The position numbers and the translations under genes were made by a program. From NCBI GenBank assembly GCA_913058345.1, contig CAJXQR010000017.1:1-47532 (forward strand): DNA of 47,532 nucleotides. The letters run 5' to 3'. The notes beneath the pieces are model-generated. The model had not been told where the DNA came from. It ran no database searches and saw only the letters and a list, made by a program, of their open reading frames with translations. This DNA comes from an uncultured Gammaproteobacteria bacterium (GTDB taxonomy: Bacteria > Pseudomonadota > Gammaproteobacteria > Pseudomonadales > Porticoccaceae). This document shows positions 26,645 through 33,209 of this stretch, piece after piece (position 1 is the first letter of the stretch; the number at the start of each line of letters is the position of its first letter).

Positions 26645-27046
26645 GAAGTCGGCTCCAGAGCGAGTTGGGAGAATTGGACGAATGTAGCACGACGACGGTT
26701 GTAGGTTAAGTCGCCCGCCTGCGGCGCAAGGCGATTGCCGTAGTAGCGACAACACTGGACATGCCGCGCCGCCCGACGCAGGACACCTTCAGCAGTAGAA
26801 TCTCCTCCGCCCCCACGACTATCACTGGAAGATCGATAGTTCTTGGTCTTACCGCTTAGTAGGAAAATATGCCGTTGATAATAAAAGATAAAAAAGGTTT
26901 ATTTACACTCGAGAGGAATGATTCCGCGTCCAGTACTGGCTGGTACCATCAAACAGACCATTTTTAATGGTCTGTTTGATGGTGCTGAGCGAGCTAATAC
27001 CACGACTTGAAAGTAAGGCGTTTGCTCTAGCTGCAGAAGATAATAC
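26645..27046. other. Intergenic region with a long perfect hairpin
   Basis: About 400 bases. It includes the presumed promoter side of the leftward secreted-protein gene (26645-26800) and the end of the leftward Nif11-like gene. Composition changes from G+C-rich to A+T-rich near 26850. The main structure is the inverted repeat listed at 26945-26983. No small gene is supported. Confidence 0.5.
26945..26983. repeat. Perfect 17-bp inverted repeat (hairpin)
   Basis: Arms ACCATCAAACAGACCAT and ATGGTCTGTTTGATGGT are exact complements around a 5-base loop (TTTTA). No T-run follows on either strand. It lies about 65 bases downstream of the Nif11-like stop (leftward) and could be a 3' stabilising or terminator structure for that gene, or a remnant of a small mobile element. 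Confidence 0.8.
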
Positions 27047-27262
27047 TTAACGCAATAGCGCTTTTACCATTTTTTCCGATAGCTGGTCTTCTGTAAATTG
27101 GGGTTCGTTCGGGGGATACATGGATACTTCATCCATTTCAAAGCCATGATCTTTTCCGAGTTGCAGAATTTCTTTAACCTTTATACATTCCTTCAATTGC
27201 AGGCCCAGCCCATAATCGGATCTGGCTTTATCTGAAAAAGCCTTGATAACAGCTTCGCTCAT
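27047..27262 (-). CDS. Nif11-like small protein
   Basis: A 71-residue protein from ATG 27262, with GAGGTG nine bases upstream. The first 50 residues fit the Nif11 domain pattern (SEAVIKAFSDKARSDYGLGL, then KVKEILQLGKDHGFEMD), known from nitrogen-fixing bacteria and from leader peptides of some ribosomal natural products. The C-terminal tail (YPPNEPQFTEDQLSEKMVKA) has no Cys and few Ser or Thr, and there is no double-Gly cleavage motif, so a peptide-precursor role is unlikely. A near-perfect sigma-54 promoter lies 73 bases upstream. Function unknown. Confidence 0.65.
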   Translation of the reverse strand: MSEAVIKAFSDKARSDYGLGLQLKECIKVKEILQLGKDHGFEMDEVSMYPPNEPQFTEDQLSEKMVKALLR

Positions 27263-27334
27263 AATATTTTTCACCTCAAAAATAATATTAAAAATAATGT
27301 TAGTGTCTCGCTTAACTAAGCTAGCTAGATCTAT

Positions 27335-27350
27335 ATCAAATAACGTGCCA
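27335..27350 (-). promoter_or_regulatory. Sigma-54 (-24/-12) promoter of the Nif11-like gene, within a palindrome
   Basis: Read on the minus strand: TGGCACGTTATTTGAT, matching 11 of 12 defined positions of TGGCACG-N4-TTGCW; the one mismatch is C to A in the -12 GC. The site is embedded in a perfect 10-bp palindrome (AAATAACGTG and CACGTTATTT around a single C, 27338-27358), so a regulator could also bind here. Confidence 0.65.
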
Positions 27351-27464
27351 CGTTATTTTTAATACTTGAAACTAATAATTCGAGCTAAATATGCCCGGGT
27401 TATATGTATGGCAAGCTCATTTTTGTTTGAATTCGGTCATCCTAATGTAACAAATACCACCTTT

Positions 27465-27515
27465 TTTATAACAATATTTTTTGAAAAACCTCTGTTTCAG
27501 AGGTGTTGTTATAAA
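27465..27515. promoter_or_regulatory. Nested inverted repeats between two divergent sigma-54 promoters
   Basis: Outer arms TTTATAACAA (27465-27474) and TTGTTATAAA (27506-27515) enclose an inner hairpin ACCTCTG-TTT-CAGAGGT (27488-27504). A further dyad GTGTT-N6-AACAC (27503-27518) overlaps the right side. The block lies about 115 bases from the leftward and 85 bases from the rightward -24/-12 promoter, the usual distance for an enhancer-binding-protein site. That role is inference. A minus-strand terminator is the alternative, since Ts follow the inner stem on that strand. Confidence 0.45.
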
Positions 27516-27600
27516 CACTAACTTGATGTCGTTATCGGCTTTATATAATTTTCAGGGCTATAGTTGAGTGTGTTTCGCGATGAATTTTTTTCTATGGTGA

Positions 27601-27616
27601 TGGCTTAGTATTTGCA
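27601..27616 (+). promoter_or_regulatory. Sigma-54 (-24/-12) promoter of the DUF2750 gene
   Basis: TGGCTTAGTATTTGCA has the invariant GG and GC separated by exactly 10 bases and matches 9 of 12 consensus positions, including the full TTGCA. It is 87 bases before the start at 27703. Confidence 0.6.
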
Positions 27617-27702
27617 GAAGATCTCATTGAGTATGTATAGAAACGTGCCTATTATTGACAAGTTGTTTTCAGTATTTATCTATCCTATTGAGAGTGTTAT
27701 AT

Positions 27703-28113
27703 ATGCGATATGCCCCTTATGAGAAGGAATATGTTGAAGCCGCTGCTCTCGATAATAGTCAGAGATTAGAGTATTTTCTCACGCGAGTCTTTGAAACGGA
27801 GGAGGTATGGGGTCTGGCTGATGGCGCAGAATGGGTGATGAGAGACAGACAGGCTGCGGAAAAAAGCTTACTTGTGTGGCCTTATCAGAAATACGCTGTG
27901 GAGGCTGCTGAAGGGCCTTGGCGAGATCTAGAAGCTCAAGCTGAGTCGCTGGAATGCTTTATTAGCAATACCCTAAAAATGTTGATTGATGAAAATGCTG
28001 TCATTGAAATAATGGGCCAGGAAAACAAGCTGGGTTGTATAATCAGCCCTCATCGCCTGCTCAGTATACTCACTGGTATGATTGACACTGGTGAATATAC
28101 CCTGGATGGCTGA
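27703..28113 (+). CDS. DUF2750-family protein
   Basis: A 136-residue soluble protein from ATG 27703 (GAGAG upstream). The pattern RLEYFLTRVFETEEVWGL, then WVMRD...LLVWPYQKYAVEAA and a late IISPHRLLSIL segment matches the DUF2750 architecture (VWGL near the start, LPVWP in the middle, SP..L near the end). No enzymatic role is known to me for this family. It is transcribed divergently from the Nif11-like gene, and both have sigma-54 promoters, so they probably belong to one regulon. Confidence 0.6.
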   Translation: MRYAPYEKEYVEAAALDNSQRLEYFLTRVFETEEVWGLADGAEWVMRDRQAAEKSLLVWPYQKYAVEAAEGPWRDLEAQAESLECFISNTLKMLIDENAVIEIMGQENKLGCIISPHRLLSILTGMIDTGEYTLDG

Positions 28114-28149
28114 TTGAGCAGTTTTTGAAAGCCCAGGATTGTAAAGCAG

Positions 28150-28701
28150 CTAGATTTTTACTAGTACTGGTGCCAGCTTGGAGAGCTTTGCTTTTACGTC
28201 ATCTGTTAGCGGATTTTCCTGTATTAGTAGCTTTTCAAGCTTGGTGTTTCTCGTTAAATCCAGGTCTGAGATGTCGTTACTGTTGACACGCAAATCCACC
28301 AATTCGGCGCTGCTGCTCAGGTCGATAGTTTTCAAGTTGTTGAGGTCGGCCCAAAGCTCTTCTATAAAAATGTTTTTTGAAATATCGATTTCTTCGAGCT
28401 CATTCATAAAAACTTCCAGGTGCGTCAATGCGGTACAGCCGCTGATATTTAAAGATTCGATAGCATTATTACCCAAAAACAGCTCTTCTAGTTTTGTGTT
28501 TTTCGATAAATCTATATCGCTCAGTTGGTTTCTAGTCAAGTCTAACAATGTTAGTTCAGTAAGATGCTCAACACCTTTAATGCTCTTTATCTTCTTTTTT
28601 CGGCAAATCAGTTCTACAACATCATTGGTGTCCTCAAACCCGCCTTCAAGCACGCAGGTTTTAAAGTTAATGTCTTCAAATTCAATATCGGATAATTTCA
28701 T
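28150..28701 (-). CDS. Leucine-rich repeat protein
   Basis: A 183-residue cytoplasmic protein without a signal peptide. After a 40-residue N-terminal cap it contains about six leucine-rich repeats of 21-22 residues with the pattern L..LDLTRNQLSDIDLSKN (also LEELFLGNNAIESLNIS and others). Such repeats form a curved protein-binding surface. ATG 28701 has GGAG eight bases upstream. A good sigma-54 promoter 68 bases upstream ties it to the neighbouring Nif11-like and DUF2750 genes. The binding partner is unknown. Confidence 0.75.
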   Translation of the reverse strand: MKLSDIEFEDINFKTCVLEGGFEDTNDVVELICRKKKIKSIKGVEHLTELTLLDLTRNQLSDIDLSKNTKLEELFLGNNAIESLNISGCTALTHLEVFMNELEEIDISKNIFIEELWADLNNLKTIDLSSSAELVDLRVNSNDISDLDLTRNTKLEKLLIQENPLTDDVKAKLSKLAPVLVKI

Positions 28702-28768
28702 ACTAATAACTCCTTTGGAAAAGTTGCGGTACCACTAGTTAAAATAAACTTGTCGCAAGTAAAGTTTC

Positions 28769-28784
28769 AGCAAGTGTTATGCCA
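28769..28784 (-). promoter_or_regulatory. Sigma-54 (-24/-12) promoter of the LRR gene
   Basis: Minus strand TGGCATAACACTTGCT: TGGCA, correct 10-base GG-to-GC spacing and TTGCT, 10 of 12 consensus positions. The start codon is 68 bases downstream. Confidence 0.65.
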
Positions 28785-28818
28785 ACAGATGAGACGAGTA
28801 GCCTGCATCATATGGGTG

Positions 28819-29226
28819 TCAAATTGCCCCCTGACCGATAACTTTTTCTGCGCGTAACATGGCTTTAAAGCGTTTCATTACAGGCCTGGAAATCATCGTC
28901 TCCGCCATCAAACGCTGCTCGTAAAGTTCTTCAAGGATTTTGTCGCTAGTCGCTGAGCGAGCAGTGCTGATGAGCTGGTGAACGGACGTGTCGAGCAGCT
29001 TGCCGGGCTGTTCCTTTATTACATCGTAGACGGCCTCCATAGCTGCTTTGCCTTCAGTACTCATCTTGCACTTGCCATCAAGAATTTTTAGCATAATGGT
29101 TGTTACACAATCTACGTGCAGGGCAGAAAGCTCGATGTTCTGTGCCCAGGTGATGGCGGGGTGTTGCTTATGTGTGAGACCAGGTCTGGAATTCATAGCG
29201 AAGCTCGAATTGTGATCAAGGGACAT
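28819..29226 (-). CDS. Unknown helical protein, last gene of AAA ATPase operon
   Basis: A 135-residue soluble protein, predicted mostly alpha-helical (for example MLKILDGKCKMSTEGKAAME and LISTARSATSDKILEELYEQ). No family recognised. It begins 5 nt after the stop of a 59-residue gene, which itself follows the AAA+ ATPase, so the three are probably co-transcribed. It may be a substrate adaptor or target of the ATPase; this is inference from order only. Confidence 0.55.
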   Translation of the reverse strand: MSLDHNSSFAMNSRPGLTHKQHPAITWAQNIELSALHVDCVTTIMLKILDGKCKMSTEGKAAMEAVYDVIKEQPGKLLDTSVHQLISTARSATSDKILEELYEQRLMAETMISRPVMKRFKAMLRAEKVIGQGAI

Positions 29227-29231
29227 GCTGA

Positions 29232-29411
29232 TTAGCCTTGCAAAAAGGTGTCGCCGTATTTTTCCTTATGCGCCGCCATATAGGCATCGAGCAAGTCCTG
29301 TTCGCTGCAGTCGCCCAAATTTTTTACTACGGCGCTTTTAATATCAGCATCCATAAAGCTGGCGACAATATCGAACGCCATAGTCATACCATTAAATGTA
29401 ACATCTGCCAT
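29232..29411 (-). CDS. 59-residue small protein between AAA ATPase and helical protein
   Basis: ATG 29411 is preceded by AGGGGATAAGGCA, a good ribosome-binding region. The frame ends with TAA at 29232 and encodes MADVTFNGMTMAFDIVASFM...LDAYMAAHKEKYGDTFLQG. Both the 55-nt spacing from the ATPase stop and the 5-nt spacing to the next gene suit an operon. The tail pattern (CSEQDLLDAYMAAHKEKYGD) resembles a motif I have seen in small accessory proteins, but I cannot name a family. Confidence 0.55.
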   Translation of the reverse strand: MADVTFNGMTMAFDIVASFMDADIKSAVVKNLGDCSEQDLLDAYMAAHKEKYGDTFLQG

Positions 29412-29465
29412 TGCCTTATCCCCTGGTTTTCTGAATGCATGATGTGCTTCGGTGTTGATTTAGGC

Positions 29466-31172
29466 CTACGCTGGTTTCTGCTGAATTTCCATGCCTCGGA
29501 ATATCGAGCATCGCTTGAAGACATCGAGTTCTAGTTGCGCATTTTTATGCTGGCAAAATTTAGCGACCAGCTTTGTCAGGCCTTTAATGTCGCGCCCCGT
29601 GGCAGTGGGGAAGAGTTCAACCAATGCTTCAATGAGGGCGTCGTCGACATCGAGAGAAAATTGCCGGGTCATCACTTGCCAGATCATACGTCGGTCTGCT
29701 TTGTTGGGTGGGTGATACTTAATCATGGCGATACAGCGTGAAATAATCGCTTCGTCAATATCATCGACTCGGTTAGTGGTGAGGAAGAGCAGCCCGTTAA
29801 AGTACTCTAGAACTCTTAAAAAAACACCCACCACAGCGTTGGCTGCAATATTGTCATCGCGGCGTTTGATGTAGACATCGGCTTCATCGATGAGCATGAC
29901 GGCCCCCCAACGTTGTGCGCGGGTTAAGGTGTCTTTCAAGGCTTTTTCCATCTCGGTAACGCTGAGGCCGAGCTGGCCGGAATGCACGCGATACAAGGGT
30001 CGCTTAATGATTTCCGAATACACTTCCGCCGTCAAGGTTTTACCAACACCCGATGGCCCAGCGCATAGGACAGTGGTACCACCGGATTTTCCGGCGACGA
30101 TATCTTCCATTAATATGTCCATTTCCCCGGTGAGAATATCAATCAGATCGATCTGTTCGCTTGGTAATATGAGTTTATCTTTGAGTTGAGGCCGGTATTC
30201 ATAGGATTTCAAATCATCTACATGCACCCATAAATGATGGTGTAATTCGAGATGAAACATCAAAATATAGCCATGCACGGGCAGCTCGGTAAATACGCCT
30301 TTGGGTATGGTGTCTTTTGACCGTTCTATTTTGCTTTCAACGTTTTCGTTGAAACGATCACTTTTACCCGCTTTGCGTAAGTAGGCATTGAGAATGTCAC
30401 CAGAACCTTCAAAACCCAATTCGCGGTTGCTGATGATACTTTCGTCGTTGACCAGCCTCGCGGCCTTGCCATTAGAGGAAAGAACAACAAGGTTTTTACG
30501 CGACCAGTCGGTATTGCGATGTGATGCGCTAGGGTCTTCGGCATAGTAGCCTGTACCCATTGCGGCAAACTGCCTGCCATAGTCCGCCCGCCAGGAAAAA
30601 TAGCGTTGGTTGGATTCGTCGTAGCTCTGTATTAAATCTGGTGTTTCTTTCAGATAACCCTTGTTAGCGAAAATTTCGCTAACGGTTTTATTGTCAATAT
30701 CTCTACTGCGAATAATAATATTTTCAATAGCGACTTTTCCGCGTGAGTTGGCTTTGATTTCTAAGAGGATACGCCCGGCTTCCTCTTCACCGGGCGGCGT
30801 ATAATCCAGACGGGTTATCACATAGGCAATGGCCTTTGCCGAGGTGTTAACTTTAAACAACCAGCCGCGTATACAGTCGCTTAGCAGGTACTCGGCAATG
30901 GCTGCCAATAAACATTCAAGGTCGTCGACACCAAAACGTTGGCCTTTGTTATGCAGTGCCTTGTGCAATGTGCCCAGTTGCGCGGTGCGGGCTTGCATTT
31001 CAGGCCCAGCGTCAAGATAAAGGTTGTTTAAAAATTTTAACTGCTGGGCAGAAAAATGCTTCGGGGGCACCATGGCGTGATTGCTGAAACGCAATTGTTC
31101 TTTTAATACTGTGATATCTGGAAACTCTGCCAGCATGGCCTCAACAAAGGGGCGTTCAAGTTGTAGTTTCAT
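29466..31172 (-). CDS. AAA+ ATPase with large unknown N-terminal domain
   Basis: A 568-residue cytoplasmic protein. The C-terminal third is a classical AAA+ domain: Walker A GPSGVGKT (about 372-379), Walker B VMLIDEADVY (about 425-434), sensor 1 LLFLTTNR (about 461-468) and an arginine-finger region near ISRC (about 478-481), then a helical lid. The first 360 residues match nothing I know. They probably form a substrate-recognition or oligomerisation domain, with a His-rich LELHHHLWVHVDD segment before the ATPase. AAA+ proteins of this type remodel or unfold partners. Here the candidate partners are the two small proteins encoded downstream. No -24/-12 promoter was found upstream. Confidence 0.75.
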   Translation of the reverse strand: MKLQLERPFVEAMLAEFPDITVLKEQLRFSNHAMVPPKHFSAQQLKFLNNLYLDAGPEMQARTAQLGTLHKALHNKGQRFGVDDLECLLAAIAEYLLSDCIRGWLFKVNTSAKAIAYVITRLDYTPPGEEEAGRILLEIKANSRGKVAIENIIIRSRDIDNKTVSEIFANKGYLKETPDLIQSYDESNQRYFSWRADYGRQFAAMGTGYYAEDPSASHRNTDWSRKNLVVLSSNGKAARLVNDESIISNRELGFEGSGDILNAYLRKAGKSDRFNENVESKIERSKDTIPKGVFTELPVHGYILMFHLELHHHLWVHVDDLKSYEYRPQLKDKLILPSEQIDLIDILTGEMDILMEDIVAGKSGGTTVLCAGPSGVGKTLTAEVYSEIIKRPLYRVHSGQLGLSVTEMEKALKDTLTRAQRWGAVMLIDEADVYIKRRDDNIAANAVVGVFLRVLEYFNGLLFLTTNRVDDIDEAIISRCIAMIKYHPPNKADRRMIWQVMTRQFSLDVDDALIEALVELFPTATGRDIKGLTKLVAKFCQHKNAQLELDVFKRCSIFRGMEIQQKPA

Positions 31173-31508
31173 ATTTATACTATGCTTGCCGGATTAAGTT
31201 GCTACTCGTGTATTTGATCCCCGCCACGTCCTATTCTTTAGCTTAATTCAATAGTTCAGTCTTACCTTGCAAGTAGGCATTGATTCTGTTGTTTATAGAA
31301 TAGTAATTATAGAGCACTAATCATGCCGTTCTTTTCAATTAGAAAATCCATGATAAAACAAATAATTAGCACACCACATAAGCACAAAGTCCGACATTAA
31401 TTGTTACAAGTACGTCAAAAATACGCTCAGCGTCCTAAAGCCTACTCGCATTAATAAATGGGATAAGCGATTACCTGTTGATTTTTATTGGAGTTTTTTC
31501 GGCTGTCA
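31173..31508. other. Divergent intergenic region
   Basis: About 340 bases between the leftward ATPase operon and the sigma-54 promoter of the rightward flavodoxin operon. It contains TTGTTACAA (31401-31409), a short dyad about 100 bases upstream of that promoter. AGCACACCA (31368-31376) is complementary to TGGTGTGCT in the promoter itself. AAGTCCGACA occurs both here (31387-31396) and upstream of the ankyrin gene promoter (34975-34984). No gene was supported. Confidence 0.4.
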
Positions 31509-31524
31509 TGGTGTGCTTATTGCT
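31509..31524 (+). promoter_or_regulatory. Sigma-54 (-24/-12) promoter of the flavodoxin operon
   Basis: TGGTGTGCTTATTGCT has GG and GC 10 bases apart and a complete TTGCT, 9 of 12 consensus positions. It is 77 bases before the first gene (31601), which precedes flavodoxin. Confidence 0.6.
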
Positions 31525-31600
31525 AGATCAAGGAATAGGGGAAAACTAATTTGAAAATTATTTTCAGACAATGCATTGATTCAAGCGAGAGTAATAAAAT

Positions 31601-32029
31601 ATGGCTTTGTATATTAGTATTAATACACCCAGTTCAAGTCATTCAAAAAGTCCTATCGAAAATGCAATCGTACTTTTTGCTGCACAGGCGGCTGTTGAAA
31701 AACGAAAGGGAGGGCTGCCAGACGGACCTTCATTGGATGTGACGTTTTTGTTACCCGGTGAATTTGAAACGCCACCCTTTGAGGGTATGCGCATGGGCGG
31801 CTATACCGAGGAATATCGTACCCTCCATTTCGAAAAGGCGGTACCCGAGCACATCCTCAATTCAGCACTGGCGCCAAACTATGTTTCTGCGGTTATGGCT
31901 GACGTGGTCGAGCATGCCCATGATTTTTTTGCTAGCAACAAGCTTGCGTTCGACAGGGGTCATTGGCGGCGTGTGGTCAGCAATATGACCGTGGTAACGG
32001 CCCCTGTCGGCCATGTTGGAAATCTCTAG
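31601..32029 (+). CDS. Unknown protein upstream of flavodoxin
   Basis: A 142-residue soluble protein with GAGAG upstream of its ATG. Visible features are an N-terminal helix (NAIVLFAAQAAVEKRKGG), a central segment with Gly, Phe and Pro (FLLPGEFETPPFEGMRMGGY), and a His/Asp-containing helix (VMADVVEHAHDFF). I recognise no family. It lies between a sigma-54 promoter and a NifF-like flavodoxin gene 143 nt downstream and is probably co-regulated. A short hairpin between the two genes (32082-32099) may process or attenuate the transcript. Confidence 0.55.
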   Translation: MALYISINTPSSSHSKSPIENAIVLFAAQAAVEKRKGGLPDGPSLDVTFLLPGEFETPPFEGMRMGGYTEEYRTLHFEKAVPEHILNSALAPNYVSAVMADVVEHAHDFFASNKLAFDRGHWRRVVSNMTVVTAPVGHVGNL

Positions 32030-32081
32030 GGCCTAATTAAGATCAGGCCAATAGATGGCGCTTAATAGCAAAAATACAGGC

Positions 32082-32099
32082 CGCTGAAATCATTCAGCG
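32082..32099 (+). other. Small hairpin before flavodoxin gene
   Basis: CGCTGAA and TTCAGCG pair perfectly around ATCA. No T-run follows, so it is more likely an mRNA processing or stability element than a terminator. Confidence 0.35.
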
Positions 32100-32172
32100 C
32101 AATTCAGTCAGTGCAAGTCAATCAGTGTATCAGCACAGCGACGCAAGCACCCATTAATGAGGATTTAAGAGT

Positions 32173-32748
32173 ATGAATAAAATTGGTATTTTCTTTGGTA
32201 CCGACAGTGGTACAACACGGCTTATGGCAAAAAAAATGGCGAAGATATTAGGTGATGTTGCCAGTAAGCCGCTCAATGTAAACCGTATTAGTATTGACGA
32301 GATGTTGCAATACGACAGCCTGATTTTAGGTACGCCAAGTTATGGCGAAGGGCAATTGCCTGGGCTCTCCCTCGGTATAAAAGGGGGTAGTTGGGAAGAG
32401 CTTATTCCGCAACTGGAAGGCGCTGATTTTTCCGGCAAGCGCATTGCTCTTTATGGCCTTGGCAATCAAGATAAATATTCAGACCGCTTTGCAGACTCGC
32501 TGTTTTGTTTGTATGAGAAACTCTGCGCACTCGGCGCTGTACCTATCGGTTCCTGGCCAGTTGAGGGGTATACATTCGAACATTCCAAAGCTGTTGTCGA
32601 CGGGAAATTTGTTGGACTTATTCTTGATCAGCAAAATCAGGCCTTATTAAGCGAGGCCCGAATGAAAACCTGGCTTGAGCAAATAGGGCCAGAATTAACC
32701 GGGAATCTCCCTCTCGATGAACCACTGCTTGCTACCCCTGAGCTTTGA
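32173..32748 (+). CDS. Long-chain flavodoxin (NifF/FldA-like)
   Basis: A 191-residue FMN-binding electron carrier. The phosphate loop FFGTDSGTTRLMAKKM matches the flavodoxin T-x-[ST]-G-x-T motif. The second FMN loop is LILGTPSYGEGQLPG (aromatic Tyr), and the third is ALYGLGNQDKYSDRFADS, with the acidic stacking region. The insertion typical of long-chain flavodoxins is present. Its sigma-54-driven operon and its Nif11-like neighbour make a NifF-type role (electron supply to a reductase such as nitrogenase) plausible, but housekeeping FldA cannot be excluded by sequence alone. The upstream ribosome site is weak (AAGAG). Confidence 0.85.
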   Translation: MNKIGIFFGTDSGTTRLMAKKMAKILGDVASKPLNVNRISIDEMLQYDSLILGTPSYGEGQLPGLSLGIKGGSWEELIPQLEGADFSGKRIALYGLGNQDKYSDRFADSLFCLYEKLCALGAVPIGSWPVEGYTFEHSKAVVDGKFVGLILDQQNQALLSEARMKTWLEQIGPELTGNLPLDEPLLATPEL

Positions 32749-32823
32749 TGACCGTCGGTCTAAATAGGCTATGACTGTGAAACGCATGCCGCTTGGTCGC
32801 ACTAACCACTGCTATCAAATGCA

Positions 32824-33153
32824 ATGAATATTTGGGCTCTGGATAAAGATATATCGATTAAACACCTATTGTTACTGGTTGAGAATGGTAAACCGAGCCT
32901 TAAATATAAGCTTATCACCGATGACACTCTGGATTGCAAAGCGGTGCGCCTGATTAGCAATGACGAGTCTGTATCTGTGTATATCTATACCTACGGACAA
33001 GATCATCAGCGCTACGGTGTACACCTGGAGTATCCCGATGTAGCAAATCGCAACACGGGCACCAGCCCTCTCGACCCGCTGGGCGAGGAGTACGACAATC
33101 TGTCATTTGCTCAATTGCTGAGTATTTTGCAGGTCCAATTCTCGCCGCAGTGA
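32824..33153 (+). CDS. Unknown small protein downstream of flavodoxin
   Basis: A 109-residue soluble protein, probably beta-rich in its first two thirds (HLLLLVENGKPSLKYKLI, VSVYIYTYGQDHQRYGVHL) and ending in a helix (NLSFAQLLSILQVQ). No family recognised. It lies 75 nt after flavodoxin in the same direction and ends about 55 nt before the convergent dehydrogenase gene. A redox-accessory role is only a context guess. Confidence 0.55.
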   Translation: MNIWALDKDISIKHLLLLVENGKPSLKYKLITDDTLDCKAVRLISNDESVSVYIYTYGQDHQRYGVHLEYPDVANRNTGTSPLDPLGEEYDNLSFAQLLSILQVQFSPQ

Positions 33154-33209
33154 TATGACTGTGTATTAACTGATACCGATTTTAATTGAGTGCTTTTTTT
33201 GCGGTCTTT

